The notes under the pieces: generated by a model
The model's database searches: none
Told to the model about the DNA's origin: nothing
Seen by the model: the letters and a program-made list of their open reading frames with translations, nothing else
Assembly: GCA_947589305.1 (NCBI GenBank)
Contig: CANQAP010000001.1
Span: 248,001-312,000, forward strand
DNA from: an uncultured Lachnospiraceae bacterium
GTDB taxonomy: Bacteria > Bacillota > Clostridia > Lachnospirales > Lachnospiraceae
Direction: 5' to 3'
Length of the DNA stretch: 64,000 bases
Made by a program: the position numbers and the translations under genes
Shown here: positions 45,158 to 54,310 of the stretch, piece by piece
Layout: each line of letters begins with the position of its first letter
Position numbering within the stretch: the first letter of the stretch is position 1

Positions 45158-46306
45158 ATGAATAAAAAAGAAACATTGGAAATACGAAAACTCTTCACAC
45201 AGGAACAGTCCTGCATTTTACGGATCTGCAGCTGCTATGTGAATGAGCGGAAAGAAAAAGTCTGCGCCTCACAGGGTGCATTTTTATCGCTTGCAAAGGA
45301 TGAGGCTATCAAATATAACGAACTGTTTAAATCCACCTTATCCGGCACCATCGGAAAGAATCTTCTGAATATGGAATTTCCGACACGGCAGGAATTCGAG
45401 GGCGGAACACAGGAATTTCTCCTGCGGCTGCGCGACAGTGAATTAAAAGACGAAACGCTGGTAACGGAGTTCTTTGATCGGATCATTGCCGGATTTGACT
45501 ATTCGGATCACTATGATATCCTTCTGATCTACGGCGTTTATGATGTCCCGCAGAAAACCAGTGACGGAGCGGAATTATTTGACTCCTCCGAAGAAGTCTT
45601 TCCGTTTTTACTCTGCAGCATTTGTCCGGTCAACCGCAGCAAAGGCGGTCTGTCTTATCTGCCGGAGCTGAATTGCATCGGCGAGCGGATACGCGATTGG
45701 ATCGTGGAACCGCCGGTCAACGGATTTCTCTTTCCTGCGTTTCATGACCGACGTGCCGATATCCATCAGACTTTGTACTACACGAAGAATCCGGAAAACA
45801 GTCATCCGGAATTTACCGAACGTATCCTTGGAAGCGTAACTCCACTCTCGCCGGTCCATCAAAAAGAAGCGTTCCAGAGCATATTGATGAATACCTTAGG
45901 GGAAGACGCCGATTACGAGGTGATCTCCTCGATCCATGAAAACCTGAATGACATGATCGCCGAAACAAAAGACGAGCCGGAACCTTTGACTTTGACAAAA
46001 ACAAATATGAAACATCTGCTGGAAGCCAGCGGCGTACCTCAAACGGAATTGAATCATTTTGAAGAGACATATGAAGAAATCGCGGGACCGCAGACTGCTT
46101 TTATGGCTTCCAATCTGACGAACGCCAAAAAATTAAGCATCGAAACACCGGATATTGTGATCAAAGTAAACTCCGACCGCACGGATCTGATTCGTACGCA
46201 GTTTATCAATGGCAGACAGTGCTTTGTCATTGCTGTCGATGACCATGTTGAACTTAACGGAATGAGTATCAAGACCATGAAAAAAATACCGCCTATGGAG
46301 CCGTAA
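45158..46306 (+). CDS. DUF4317 protein
   Basis: The 382-residue protein begins MNKKETLEIRKLFTQEQSCI and has ICSCYVNERKEKV, both features of DUF4317, a family common in Lachnospiraceae and other gut Clostridia. It appears soluble and cytoplasmic. No function is known. It is divergent from the ABC exporter operon and convergent with the chemoreceptor gene. It may be a stand-alone gene, as promoter and terminator flank it. Confidence 0.85.
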   Translation: MNKKETLEIRKLFTQEQSCILRICSCYVNERKEKVCASQGAFLSLAKDEAIKYNELFKSTLSGTIGKNLLNMEFPTRQEFEGGTQEFLLRLRDSELKDETLVTEFFDRIIAGFDYSDHYDILLIYGVYDVPQKTSDGAELFDSSEEVFPFLLCSICPVNRSKGGLSYLPELNCIGERIRDWIVEPPVNGFLFPAFHDRRADIHQTLYYTKNPENSHPEFTERILGSVTPLSPVHQKEAFQSILMNTLGEDADYEVISSIHENLNDMIAETKDEPEPLTLTKTNMKHLLEASGVPQTELNHFEETYEEIAGPQTAFMASNLTNAKKLSIETPDIVIKVNSDRTDLIRTQFINGRQCFVIAVDDHVELNGMSIKTMKKIPPMEP

Positions 46307-46318
46307 CCGGTTCCATAG
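46293..46318. terminator. Hairpin between convergent DUF4317 and chemoreceptor genes
   Basis: CTATGGAGCCG pairs with CGGTTCCATAG (11 pairs, one G-U) around the DUF4317 stop codon, which lies in the hairpin. The T-rich stretch after it is diffuse, so termination may be partial. Confidence 0.5.
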
Positions 46319-46336
46319 ACGGTTTGATGGTTTGAT

Positions 46337-48319
46337 TTATTCTTTTAATCGGAATTGTGCGATGGTTTCCATCAGGGACTTTGCACATTCTCCTAAATGC
46401 ACGGAGATCGCTGAGTTTTCTTCCGCACTTGCAGCATTATTTTCAACCATTTCACTAATCTTCCGTATGCTTGCCGAAATTTCATCCGAAGAATTTTTCT
46501 GTGTTTCCACAAAATTAACGATTTCACTTACCATTTCTGCATTATTGGCTGAATAATCGGCACTATCGGAGATGGTCTTATCCGCCTTGGAAACCAGTTC
46601 TTTTCCGATCGTGACGGAATGCAGAGAACGTTCAATCGCTTCTGTGATCTTTTCGCTGGATTGTGAACTGCTGGTGGATAACGCGCTGATCTCATCTGCC
46701 ACTACTGCAAATCCCTTACCGACTTCACCGGCTCTGGCAGCTTCTATGGAGGCATTCAATGCCAGCAAATTGGTCTGGCTCGCAATTTCGTTAATTTCGG
46801 TAACAAATCCGGCGATTTCCTCATAGCATCTTGCGATCTCATCCATTGCCGCCACTAATTTATTCATTTCTTCGCTGCCGATCGTAAGCTGTTCTTTTTC
46901 CTTATCAATATTTTCTTTGATGGAAACGGCAAACTCAGAGATTTTTTCCATGTTATCCGTGAGGTTTTTCATTGCTTCCGAAGCGTCAATGACTGATTCG
47001 CTCTGTGTGACAGCTACATTGGCGACATCTTCACTGGCAGCCGATAAACTTTCGGAATACTGTAACACGGTAGCCGACTGCTCGTTGATCTCGATAAAGC
47101 TGTTATTTAAAACCTGCATGATATCTACCAGCGCATCTTTGATCTTTTTATATTCTCCGACGTAATCCCCGTCCACTTCATAACACAGATTCTTTTCTGA
47201 AATAGCGGTTACGGTGTCTGTGATCTCGGAGATGTAATGCTGCAGCCCTTTCATCGTGTCATTTAATGCAACGGACAACGCATTGACTTCTTTTGACTGT
47301 TGATCGATCTGGAAATTGTAGTGTAATTCCCCGTCCGTGATTTTGCTTACATTTGCCGCCAGTTCTTCCAAAGGCGCAAACATCGGTGTCACGCCGTTCA
47401 TTAACTGCTTCTTTGCCAGTTGTCCCAAAATGATTCCGATCAGGATTGCCAGAATGATAATGATAGCAATGGTCACAATGACCCATGTCAGGGAAATCAC
47501 GGCGATCACGCGCCATCCGGTCGATTCCGCAGTATTACTGATCGCAAATTTCAATTCGCCGTTATAATCCAAGATTAATTTCGTCTTTAACTGATTTTCC
47601 CATACGCCTTTATATTTTCCTCTTAAGGCCTCGTCTACGTTCTGACCGCCTTCGTTGTTCAATGCGATCTTGGCATTCGGATGCGTTAAGATGGTGCCTT
47701 GTTCCGAAGTCAAAAAGACATAATTACCGCCGTTATAGGAATTCTCGATCAAACTCACCAGATCATCCATATACATATCCATTCCGGCTACTCCGATCAA
47801 TGCACCGTCTTTATATATCGCTTTTGATAATGTGATACAGATATTTCCAGACTGTTCATCCACATATGGCTCCGTGATGTATACGCCGTCGGTAGCAATA
47901 GCACCGGTGTACCAGTCCCGGTCTGAAACGACAAAATCATCATCCGGCACCCAACCGCCGGACATATAGGTCATGATACCGTCCGTGTATACGACGCCGT
48001 CCTCCTGCACACAGACATAAACCGCAGACACATTGTCATACTGTTCCACCATGGTATCCACATAGGCGTAATAGTCTGACTGAGCGGTCCCGGAAGCTGC
48101 TCCTGCCGCTACCGTATTGATAAATGCCACTTTCTGAGACATGGTATTATCAATCTGGGAACTGTACACCTGCACCTGTTTTTTATTATCCCGCACCGTA
48201 TAAAACAGAACGATCACAAGCATCGACAGACCCATTAAAACACACAAACCTAAGATAATCCGCTTAATTGATAAATTTGCCTTTTTATTGACATTGAAAC
48301 TTAGTTTTTGTAATTCCAT
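46337..48319 (-). CDS. Methyl-accepting chemotaxis protein with dCache sensor
   Basis: The 660-residue receptor has a first membrane segment at about 19-43 and an extracellular dCache-type domain to about 275 (YTDGIMTYMSGGWVPDDDFVVSDRDWYTGA). A second membrane segment lies at about 275-308, then HAMP. The cytoplasmic signalling part has the hairpin tip EINEIASQTNLLALNASIEAARAGE. It feeds the CheA/CheW complex encoded in the same region. It lies 56 bases after tsf; I see no sigma-28 promoter in that gap, so it may be read with tsf. The ligand is unknown. Confidence 0.93.
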   Translation of the reverse strand: MELQKLSFNVNKKANLSIKRIILGLCVLMGLSMLVIVLFYTVRDNKKQVQVYSSQIDNTMSQKVAFINTVAAGAASGTAQSDYYAYVDTMVEQYDNVSAVYVCVQEDGVVYTDGIMTYMSGGWVPDDDFVVSDRDWYTGAIATDGVYITEPYVDEQSGNICITLSKAIYKDGALIGVAGMDMYMDDLVSLIENSYNGGNYVFLTSEQGTILTHPNAKIALNNEGGQNVDEALRGKYKGVWENQLKTKLILDYNGELKFAISNTAESTGWRVIAVISLTWVIVTIAIIIILAILIGIILGQLAKKQLMNGVTPMFAPLEELAANVSKITDGELHYNFQIDQQSKEVNALSVALNDTMKGLQHYISEITDTVTAISEKNLCYEVDGDYVGEYKKIKDALVDIMQVLNNSFIEINEQSATVLQYSESLSAASEDVANVAVTQSESVIDASEAMKNLTDNMEKISEFAVSIKENIDKEKEQLTIGSEEMNKLVAAMDEIARCYEEIAGFVTEINEIASQTNLLALNASIEAARAGEVGKGFAVVADEISALSTSSSQSSEKITEAIERSLHSVTIGKELVSKADKTISDSADYSANNAEMVSEIVNFVETQKNSSDEISASIRKISEMVENNAASAEENSAISVHLGECAKSLMETIAQFRLKE

Positions 48320-48375
48320 TTTCCCTTTATCCTTTCGGTTCTACCGCTATTCGTGCCGGTTTGCGGATGACACGT

Positions 48376-49305
48376 CTATTTCATCTGCTTTGCAACTTCC
48401 TCTGCGAAATTTTCTTCTTTCTTCTCAATCCCTTCACCGGTCTCAAAACGTACAAACCGAACGATGGACAGATTTGCGCTGTTCGCCTTTGCTACCGTTT
48501 CCAGATACTTTGCTACGTTTTCTTTGTTTTCGGCTTTTACATATTCCTGCTCTAACAGACATACTTCTTTTAATTCCTTGTTCAGTCTGCCTAGGATCAT
48601 CTTCTCTAAGATCTCATCCGGCTTGCCTTGATTCTTCGGATCATTCTTTGCCTGTGCAAGCAGGATTTCTTTCTCATGCGCTTTATATTCCTCAGATACG
48701 TCCGCAGATGATACATATTTCGGGTTTAAAGCGGCTACCTGCATGGCAACATTTAATAATGCTTCCTTAATGCCGTCATTGACAACATCCGTCTCGGCTT
48801 CGACAATCACGCCGATCCGTCCGCCGCCGTGCGTATAAGTAACGACACAACCGTTCTTCGCTTCCACCTTTTCAAACCGGCGAACGGATAATTTTTCGCC
48901 GATCGTAGCGATCATTTCTACCAATACATCATTGATCGTTTGACTGTCGTCCGCCATCCAAGGCTCTGCCAAAAAGCTGTCCAGATCGCCAGCCTTGGTC
49001 GTCAATGCCTGTTTAGCGACTTCCGTAACAAAATTTTGGAATTTTTCATTTTTTGCAACAAAGTCTGTCTCGGAATTGACTTCTACGACAGCGGCTGCCC
49101 GATCTCCGTCCGATACCACCTTACAAAGTCCTTCAGCGGCGATCCTGCCTGCCTTCTTTTCCGCTTTTGCCTGTCCGTTCTTACGCAGATATTCCACTGC
49201 CGCATCCATATCTCCATTTGTTTCACCCAGTGCTTTCTTGCAATCCATCATGCCTGCACCGGTCATTTCTCTTAGTTCCTTTACCATTGTTGCTGTAATA
49301 GCCAT
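48376..49305 (-). CDS. tsf: Elongation factor Ts
   Basis: ATG 49305 has GGAGG eight bases upstream; the frame is open to 49326 without support. The 309-residue protein starts MAITATMVKELREMTGAGMM and has ALGETNGDMDAAVEYLRKNG, the EF-Tu contact region, and SETDFVAKNEKF. EF-Ts recycles EF-Tu-GDP. It follows rpsB, as in nearly all bacteria. Confidence 0.98.
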   Translation of the reverse strand: MAITATMVKELREMTGAGMMDCKKALGETNGDMDAAVEYLRKNGQAKAEKKAGRIAAEGLCKVVSDGDRAAAVVEVNSETDFVAKNEKFQNFVTEVAKQALTTKAGDLDSFLAEPWMADDSQTINDVLVEMIATIGEKLSVRRFEKVEAKNGCVVTYTHGGGRIGVIVEAETDVVNDGIKEALLNVAMQVAALNPKYVSSADVSEEYKAHEKEILLAQAKNDPKNQGKPDEILEKMILGRLNKELKEVCLLEQEYVKAENKENVAKYLETVAKANSANLSIVRFVRFETGEGIEKKEENFAEEVAKQMK

Positions 49306-49331
49306 TTTTATTTCCTCCATTATCATCTTTT

Positions 49332-49366
49332 TGAAAGAAAAGCCTTAGTCGTTGCGGCTAAGGCTT
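49332..49366 (-). terminator. Attenuator-like hairpin between rpsB and tsf
   Basis: On the minus strand AAGCCTTAG (49358-49366) pairs with CTAAGGCTT (49340-49348) around a nine-base loop, followed by TTCTTTC. It lies between the two genes and probably sets their relative transcript levels. Confidence 0.6.
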
Positions 49367-49391
49367 CCATTGCGTCCGATTGTTATATAAA

Positions 49392-50135
49392 TTACTCTTC
49401 TGCAGCCTCTTCCGTTTCCGCTTCCTCATCGGATTCCTCCGCGACAGCATCTGCACCCTGATTTGCTTCGATCACGGCATCTGCCATCTTAGAGACGATC
49501 AGTTTGACTGCCCGAATCGCATCGTCATTTCCCGGAATCACATAATCCAATTCCTCCGGATCACAGTTCGTATCCACAATGCCTGCTAACGGGATTCCTA
49601 ACGTATGGGCTTCCTGAATGCAAATATGCTCCTTGCGTGGATCCACTACGAAAATGAGATCCGGCAGAGCTTTCATATTCTTGATACCGCCCAGATTTCT
49701 CTCCAATTTTTCCATCTGCTTCTTAATCTGGATGACTTCTTTTTTCGGAAGGACTTCAAACGTGCCGTTTGCTTCCATCTCCTCATATTTCTTAAGAGTG
49801 GCGATCCGTGTCTGAATGGTCTTAAAGTTTGTCAGCATACCGCCCAGCCATCTCTCATTCACATAATACATGCCGCAGCGCTCTGCTTCGCTCTTGATTG
49901 CTTCCTGCGCCTGCTTTTTGGTGCCTACAAATAATACGGAACCGCCGTTTGCCACGCAATCTTTAATGGCATTATATGTTTCATCGACTTTACCGACTGA
50001 TTTCTGTAAATCGATAATATAAATACCGTTACGCTCTGTATAGATATACGGAGCCATTTTCGGGTTCCATCTTCTGGTCTGGTGTCCGAAATGCACACCT
50101 GCTTCCAACAACTGCTTCATTGAAATAACGCTCAT
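49392..50135 (-). CDS. rpsB: 30S ribosomal protein S2
   Basis: ATG 50135 is preceded by GGAGG; an open extension to 50207 covers the leader. The 247-residue protein has [20 protein letters not shown], the S2 signature, and [21 protein letters not shown]. It ends in an acidic tail. S2 is a late-binding protein of the small subunit. Its own promoter lies at 50246-50274, after the flagellar operon, an order also known from Bacillus. Confidence 0.98.
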   Translation of the reverse strand: MSVISMKQLLEAGVHFGHQTRRWNPKMAPYIYTERNGIYIIDLQKSVGKVDETYNAIKDCVANGGSVLFVGTKKQAQEAIKSEAERCGMYYVNERWLGGMLTNFKTIQTRIATLKKYEEMEANGTFEVLPKKEVIQIKKQMEKLERNLGGIKNMKALPDLIFVVDPRKEHICIQEAHTLGIPLAGIVDTNCDPEELDYVIPGNDDAIRAVKLIVSKMADAVIEANQGADAVAEESDEEAETEEAAEE

Positions 50136-50236
50136 AGTTTTACCTCCGTGGTTTTGTTCTTCCCGGACGTTCAACGATCTGCTGACCAACGGACATTGGC
50201 ACCACACAGATCATCCGGTCCGGTGATTATTTTACA

Positions 50237-50264
50237 CCAAGTGGTATTCTACCATATCACTTGG
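50237..50264. promoter_or_regulatory. Operator-like dyad over the rpsB promoter
   Basis: CCAAGTG and CACTTGG form perfect seven-base arms, with three more pairs inside, across 28 bases. The dyad covers the -10 element and most of the spacer of the rpsB promoter, the usual place for a repressor site. Confidence 0.4.
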
Positions 50265-50274
50265 ATATATGCAA
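50246..50274 (-). promoter_or_regulatory. Sigma-A promoter of rpsB-tsf
   Basis: On the minus strand TTGCAT (50269-50274) and TAGAAT (50246-50251) are 17 bases apart. A leader of about 105 bases with possible hairpins lies between it and the rpsB start and could hold an S2 autoregulatory structure; I could not match a known one. Confidence 0.8.
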
Positions 50275-50293
50275 GTATTTTTACAGTTTCTTA

Positions 50294-50854
50294 TCATCGG
50301 GTGATCATCTGCGCAATGGTCGCGTAATCCGCTCCCACTGTGATCGAATATTCACCGGTCACAATACTTGACGAGTATCCGTTCGCTTCTAAATATTGAT
50401 CAAAGTCATCAGCGTCTTCGATCACTCCCTGATCCCGCAGCAAGGTCGCTACGTTCCATGAGTTCATACCGCTGACGATCGTAAACGTGACGATTTTGCC
50501 TTCCGTCGCCGGAGCATCCGTCGATTCCTGCGTATCCGCAGTCTGCGAGCCATCCGCAGGTTCTTGCGTGGCATCCGTCTGCGTGGTGTCCGCAGGTTCT
50601 TGCGTGGTGTCCGTCTGCGTGGTATCTGCAGGCTCTTGTGTATCTTCGGTCTGCACGGCATCCGTGTCAGCCGGTTTATCCAAATCTTCAAGCGGTGATT
50701 CCGATGATTTGACCATGCCGAGTTCTTCCGCCCGTTTTATCACATCGGCATCCGACATGCGTTTTCCGCCGGAAACACTATAGGTGGTAAATAATACGAT
50801 TGTCGCAAAGAGGATCCCCACACCGATCCCCCGTAAATAATATTTCCGCTTCAT
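50294..50854 (-). CDS. Membrane-anchored protein with threonine-rich repeats and MltG-like C-terminal domain
   Basis: ATG 50854 has AGGA seven bases upstream and lies four bases after the DUF6115 gene. The 186-residue protein has one N-terminal membrane segment (about 8-27), a stalk of 12-residue repeats rich in Thr, Gln, Pro and Asp (TQEPADTTQTDT type, about 65-110), and a C-terminal domain. That domain (VSGMNSWNVATLLRDQGVI, then YSITVGADYATIAQMI) resembles the LysM-like part of MltG/YceG transglycosylases. The catalytic part of MltG is absent, so it may bind but not cut the wall. Confidence 0.7.
   Translation of the reverse strand: MKRKYYLRGIGVGILFATIVLFTTYSVSGGKRMSDADVIKRAEELGMVKSSESPLEDLDKPADTDAVQTEDTQEPADTTQTDTTQEPADTTQTDATQEPADGSQTADTQESTDAPATEGKIVTFTIVSGMNSWNVATLLRDQGVIEDADDFDQYLEANGYSSSIVTGEYSITVGADYATIAQMITR
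50520..50660 (-). repeat. 36-base tandem repeats in the stalk of the MltG-like protein
   Basis: Units of 36 bases encoding TQEPADTTQTDT-type peptides occur in tandem, with two adjacent copies nearly identical. Such repeats can expand or contract and change stalk length. Confidence 0.75.
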
Positions 50855-50858
50855 GTTC

Positions 50859-51527
50859 TTATCCTGCATTTCCCTGATATAGATCAACCACTAATTTCAC
50901 TTCTCCGATGCCCAGCCCTAACTCTCTGGCAATCTCCATGATACTCATGCCGTTGCGTTTCATTTCCAAAATGATATCATTGGTATTTTCTTCTTCAAGT
51001 ACCGGCTCTTCCGTGATCCCCGTTTCTTCTTCCACATCTGTATCCAGCGTATCCAGCATCTCTAAATCGGGAGTTTCCGCAACATAAACCTCCGTTGCCA
51101 TCTCACTCGCCTTTTTCAGTTCGGATACCCGCTGTTCCGCCTCCATGGTCAGTTCCTTTAATTCTTTCTCTTTATCGTTTAACATGCTGTATAGGAACAT
51201 GACTTCTTTGTGATTCTTTTCAATCTCATCAAGGACCGTTACCGCGTAATCTCCCAGTGCCATCATTTTTTCATTCGTTATGGTGGACAGGGATTGATCG
51301 GCATTATAAATGATATCATTGACATCTGCCGAGATCTTATCGCTGACCTTTCGCTGTAAAACAGCCACTTCTTCTTCATTTAACTCATATTCATCCGTGA
51401 TGCGGTTTCGTACCGCATGTTCCGCATCTTCATCCGGGTTCGGAGTTCCGTCATCGCTGCCAACCATCATAAAACTGACAATGATGCAAACGATTCCGAT
51501 CACTGTTATAATTAGTACTGCATACAT
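50859..51527 (-). CDS. DUF6115 protein of the flagellar operon
   Basis: The 222-residue protein has an N-terminal membrane anchor (about 2-22), a coiled coil (about 75-140), an acidic linker and a C-terminal helix-turn-helix-like segment (MKRNGMSIMEIARELGLGIGEVKLVVDLYQ). This layout fits DUF6115, usually found at the end of fla/che operons of Clostridia. AGGTG precedes the ATG. Function is unknown; the tail could bind a partner rather than DNA, since the protein is membrane-anchored. Confidence 0.8.
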   Translation of the reverse strand: MYAVLIITVIGIVCIIVSFMMVGSDDGTPNPDEDAEHAVRNRITDEYELNEEEVAVLQRKVSDKISADVNDIIYNADQSLSTITNEKMMALGDYAVTVLDEIEKNHKEVMFLYSMLNDKEKELKELTMEAEQRVSELKKASEMATEVYVAETPDLEMLDTLDTDVEEETGITEEPVLEEENTNDIILEMKRNGMSIMEIARELGLGIGEVKLVVDLYQGNAG

Positions 51528-51540
51528 GTCTTTTCACCTA

Positions 51541-51870
51541 CTACACCCTGATATCAAAATTCACCCATCCGCCTTCCGGCTTTTTGGCATCCTCATCCGT
51601 TTCGGAATCTTCCTGCTGTCTTTTGCGCCTGCGTTTGCTGAATTGCCCATCATAGGAATTATTTCCTTTTTCTTTTGCATCATAACGGTATTCCATCAAA
51701 TCCGGATCGTCTTTCGCGATTACGGTTTCCGAGTTCTGCTGTGCTTCTTTCGCCAACTCCGTCGTACCCTGCGCACTCTGCACCGATGCCTGCTGATTGG
51801 CATGATGCTGCTGCATGCCAACCTGATTCGCTTGCGGTAAGATCATCTGCATTTCTACTGGTCGGATCAT
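51541..51870 (-). CDS. Hypothetical protein of the flagellar operon, 109 residues
   Basis: No domain is recognised. The protein is glutamine-rich at the start (NQVGMQQHHANQQASVQSAQ), has a basic patch (SKRRRKRQQ) and ends GGWVNFDIRV. It is likely disordered. GGAGG lies nine bases before ATG 51870; a GTG directly before is also possible. It lies 14 bases upstream of the DUF6115 gene, so it is part of the operon. Similar short tails occur in flagellar-operon proteins of related bacteria, but a role cannot be assigned. Confidence 0.65.
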   Translation of the reverse strand: MIRPVEMQMILPQANQVGMQQHHANQQASVQSAQGTTELAKEAQQNSETVIAKDDPDLMEYRYDAKEKGNNSYDGQFSKRRRKRQQEDSETDEDAKKPEGGWVNFDIRV

Positions 51871-51918
51871 CACACATCGCCTCCATTCCTGCGATCAATC
51901 CTGCGGCTTTGCCATCCG

Positions 51919-53523
51919 TTAATAACTGTCTACTACGACTTCTCCCTGCCGTAAATGGAATTGACAATACTTCAATTCATTTTTTACGATATATAGATTG
52001 TTTGCGATCGAGACACGCACGCCCGGATAGATCATATCACCGATCCGAAGCCTGCCTTTGGCATTTGCTTCGATCAACTGCTGGCATTCTTCAATCGCCT
52101 GTTTCAATACTTCCTGTCTTTCTTCCAGCCGCTGTTTGTCATTTCCAGCCGTCTGGATCACCGCCACTTTATCCGGCGGCACTTTCTGTCCGCTCTCCAA
52201 ACGTTTCTTAAAGAGCGTTAGGATTTGCGTGCACTTTTCGATCGTAACCGCATTTTCCGCGAACTCCTCTTGTTTCTTTTTCAAATCTTCCAAAACGGAA
52301 GCATCCACACCCAATTTGATGGTTGTTACCGTTCCCATCTGATTGCCGACCGTCTTTGCATCGATCAGGTTCACGGCACTTAAAAAACCGCCGATCACAA
52401 ATGATTTCCGACCTTCACAGGTAATGCTGTCGCCTGCTTCTACGTTGCTGTGCAGGATGGAGCCGGCTTGGATCTTTCCGCCCGCTTTCACCGTGGCACT
52501 TTCAATGAATTTCGTGATGATATCTCCTTTTGCATCCAGTTTTCCGCGATTCATACCCTGAATGCCCCGGTTTAGCACGATGTTTCCTTCCGCATATAAT
52601 TCCGCGCCTTCCACCACGCCTTTTACATGGATGTCGCCCTGTGAAACGATACGAAATCCCGTCCGGACATTACCGTTGACGATCACATTGCCGTCATAGT
52701 CAATGTCGCCCGTGGAAGCATCCACATCCGCCTGTACGGTAAAGGTATCCGATACGAAAACCGTATCGCCTTCTAATTTGACATCGCCGCTGACATCGCT
52801 GTACATCTCGAGATGATCGTCCGATAAATGGATATTCCTGCCGCATTTTAAGACGCCCTTCCGTACTTTATGCAGCGGCGGAACACGATTTCCAAATACA
52901 TCAATGCCGTCTTCGCCTTCCTGTTCCGGTGTCAGTCTTGCCAAAAGCTGTCCTTTTTCCACTCTGGTAAAGATGCCTAACTGATGAAAATCTACCGTTC
53001 CGTCTTCATTCAGTTTCGGTTTTGCAGTCGGCTTCGTATCAAACAGATATTCGATCTGCGCATCGATCCCTTCCTTTGCCGGTTTTCCCTTTGCCACGAC
53101 CACGTCATAACAATAAACCGGGGATTTGATCAACAGATCCAACACGCTTAAAATGACACCCGTGCGGATACCGGCACGGTTCAACTCACCGAACAGATCC
53201 TTTTTTTCAAACATCTTTCCGTTATTTGACGGCGGATATAAGCGAATGGTCGCAGTCATACGATCCGGCGACACCTCTATCTTCGACTTTTCACTCACAA
53301 AAAAGGCAACGTCATCATTCAATCGAAACAACGTCGGTTCCTGAATGGAGTGGATGGTGCGGCTTAAGGCATTTAGATCATATTGCTCTACTTTCACCAT
53401 ATTGAGATAATCCAACACTTCCGATACCACGATCGGATCTCCTCCCTCCGTAGGCGGAAAGAGATGAATATACAGACCGTCTTCTTCAATTTGCAGTTGA
53501 AAATATCCGTTTTGTTTCGTCAT
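51919..53523 (-). CDS. FapA family (DUF342) polymer-forming protein
   Basis: The 534-residue protein has the FapA layout: an N-terminal region with a cluster at VVVAKGKPAKEGIDAQIEYLF (about residue 140), a right-handed beta-helix made of GDIDYDGNVIVNGNVRTGF-type repeats (about 235-400) and a C-terminal coiled coil (LEDLKKKQEEFAENAVTIEKC). DUF342 proteins often lie in flagellar operons or near cell-division genes; their function is not known, and a self-assembling scaffold is a fair guess. It follows the sigma factor gene by nine bases. Confidence 0.88.
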   Translation of the reverse strand: MTKQNGYFQLQIEEDGLYIHLFPPTEGGDPIVVSEVLDYLNMVKVEQYDLNALSRTIHSIQEPTLFRLNDDVAFFVSEKSKIEVSPDRMTATIRLYPPSNNGKMFEKKDLFGELNRAGIRTGVILSVLDLLIKSPVYCYDVVVAKGKPAKEGIDAQIEYLFDTKPTAKPKLNEDGTVDFHQLGIFTRVEKGQLLARLTPEQEGEDGIDVFGNRVPPLHKVRKGVLKCGRNIHLSDDHLEMYSDVSGDVKLEGDTVFVSDTFTVQADVDASTGDIDYDGNVIVNGNVRTGFRIVSQGDIHVKGVVEGAELYAEGNIVLNRGIQGMNRGKLDAKGDIITKFIESATVKAGGKIQAGSILHSNVEAGDSITCEGRKSFVIGGFLSAVNLIDAKTVGNQMGTVTTIKLGVDASVLEDLKKKQEEFAENAVTIEKCTQILTLFKKRLESGQKVPPDKVAVIQTAGNDKQRLEERQEVLKQAIEECQQLIEANAKGRLRIGDMIYPGVRVSIANNLYIVKNELKYCQFHLRQGEVVVDSY

Positions 53524-53532
53524 GCAAAGCTC

Positions 53533-54297
53533 CTATCCCATTAAAATCTCATAATGAACACCCAATACTTTTTTCATTTTCTGCAGTGCCTTTGTGTGCA
53601 ACTGGGATACCCTTGATTCCGACACTTCCAGCACTTTGCTGATTTCTTTCAGCGTTAAATCCTCATAGTAGTACAGAAGAACGACCATCCGTTCCTTTTC
53701 CGTCAGATTTTCCAAAGAACCGGCAACCAGTTCCTTGATCTCCTCCTGTTCATAGACGCGTTCCGGTTCGCTTTGCTCATTCTTCCTTGTATCAAACGCC
53801 TTGACTTCGATCCCCTGTTCCACAAATTCATCAATCGAGGCAATATTCGTGATCTTGGTCTGACCCTGCCAGTTATAATACTCCTCCATGGAGAGATTTA
53901 ATTCACGGGCAATCTCTTCATCGGTCGCCACGCGGTTTTCTTCCGATTCGATCTTTGCGATCACCGTCTCCATCTGTCTTTGCTTTTGGCGTACCGAACG
54001 CGGAATCCAATCCATTTTTCGGATCTGATCCAAAATGGAACCGCGAATCCGCAGGCTTGCATAGGTTTCAAATTTGATTCCTTTCCCGTAGTCAAATTTA
54101 TCGATCGCATCGATCAAACCGAAGATGCCATAGCTTACCAGATCGTCGTATTCCACGGTATATCCCAAATACATGCTGAGCCGTCCGGACACCAATTTTA
54201 CCAACGGCACATACTCCATGATGAGTTCTTCCCGTATGGCGGCATCGCGTTTTTTGCTATACGATGCCCACAGTTTTTCCCGTTTGCTTTCCTCCAT
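53533..54297 (-). CDS. fliA: RNA polymerase sigma-28 factor (FliA/SigD/WhiG family)
   Basis: The 254-residue sigma factor has region 2 (RLSMYLGYTVEYDDLVSYGIFGLIDAIDKFD), the 2.4-like FETYASLRIRGSILDQIRKMDWIPRSVR segment, region 3 and region 4 (LTLKEISKVLEVSESRVSQLH). This is the flagellar sigma-28 type, which drives late genes such as flagellin and chemoreceptors and is held back by FlgM. Location after cheD and before rpsB-tsf equals that of sigD in Bacillus. Confidence 0.95.
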   Translation of the reverse strand: MEESKREKLWASYSKKRDAAIREELIMEYVPLVKLVSGRLSMYLGYTVEYDDLVSYGIFGLIDAIDKFDYGKGIKFETYASLRIRGSILDQIRKMDWIPRSVRQKQRQMETVIAKIESEENRVATDEEIARELNLSMEEYYNWQGQTKITNIASIDEFVEQGIEVKAFDTRKNEQSEPERVYEQEEIKELVAGSLENLTEKERMVVLLYYYEDLTLKEISKVLEVSESRVSQLHTKALQKMKKVLGVHYEILMG

Positions 54298-54310
54298 TCA
54301 TTACACCTCT

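Noticed and set aside
46320-48400. Sigma-28 promoter before the chemoreceptor gene
   Set aside because: I found no TAAA-N15-GCCGATAT-like pair in the short tsf-receptor gap.
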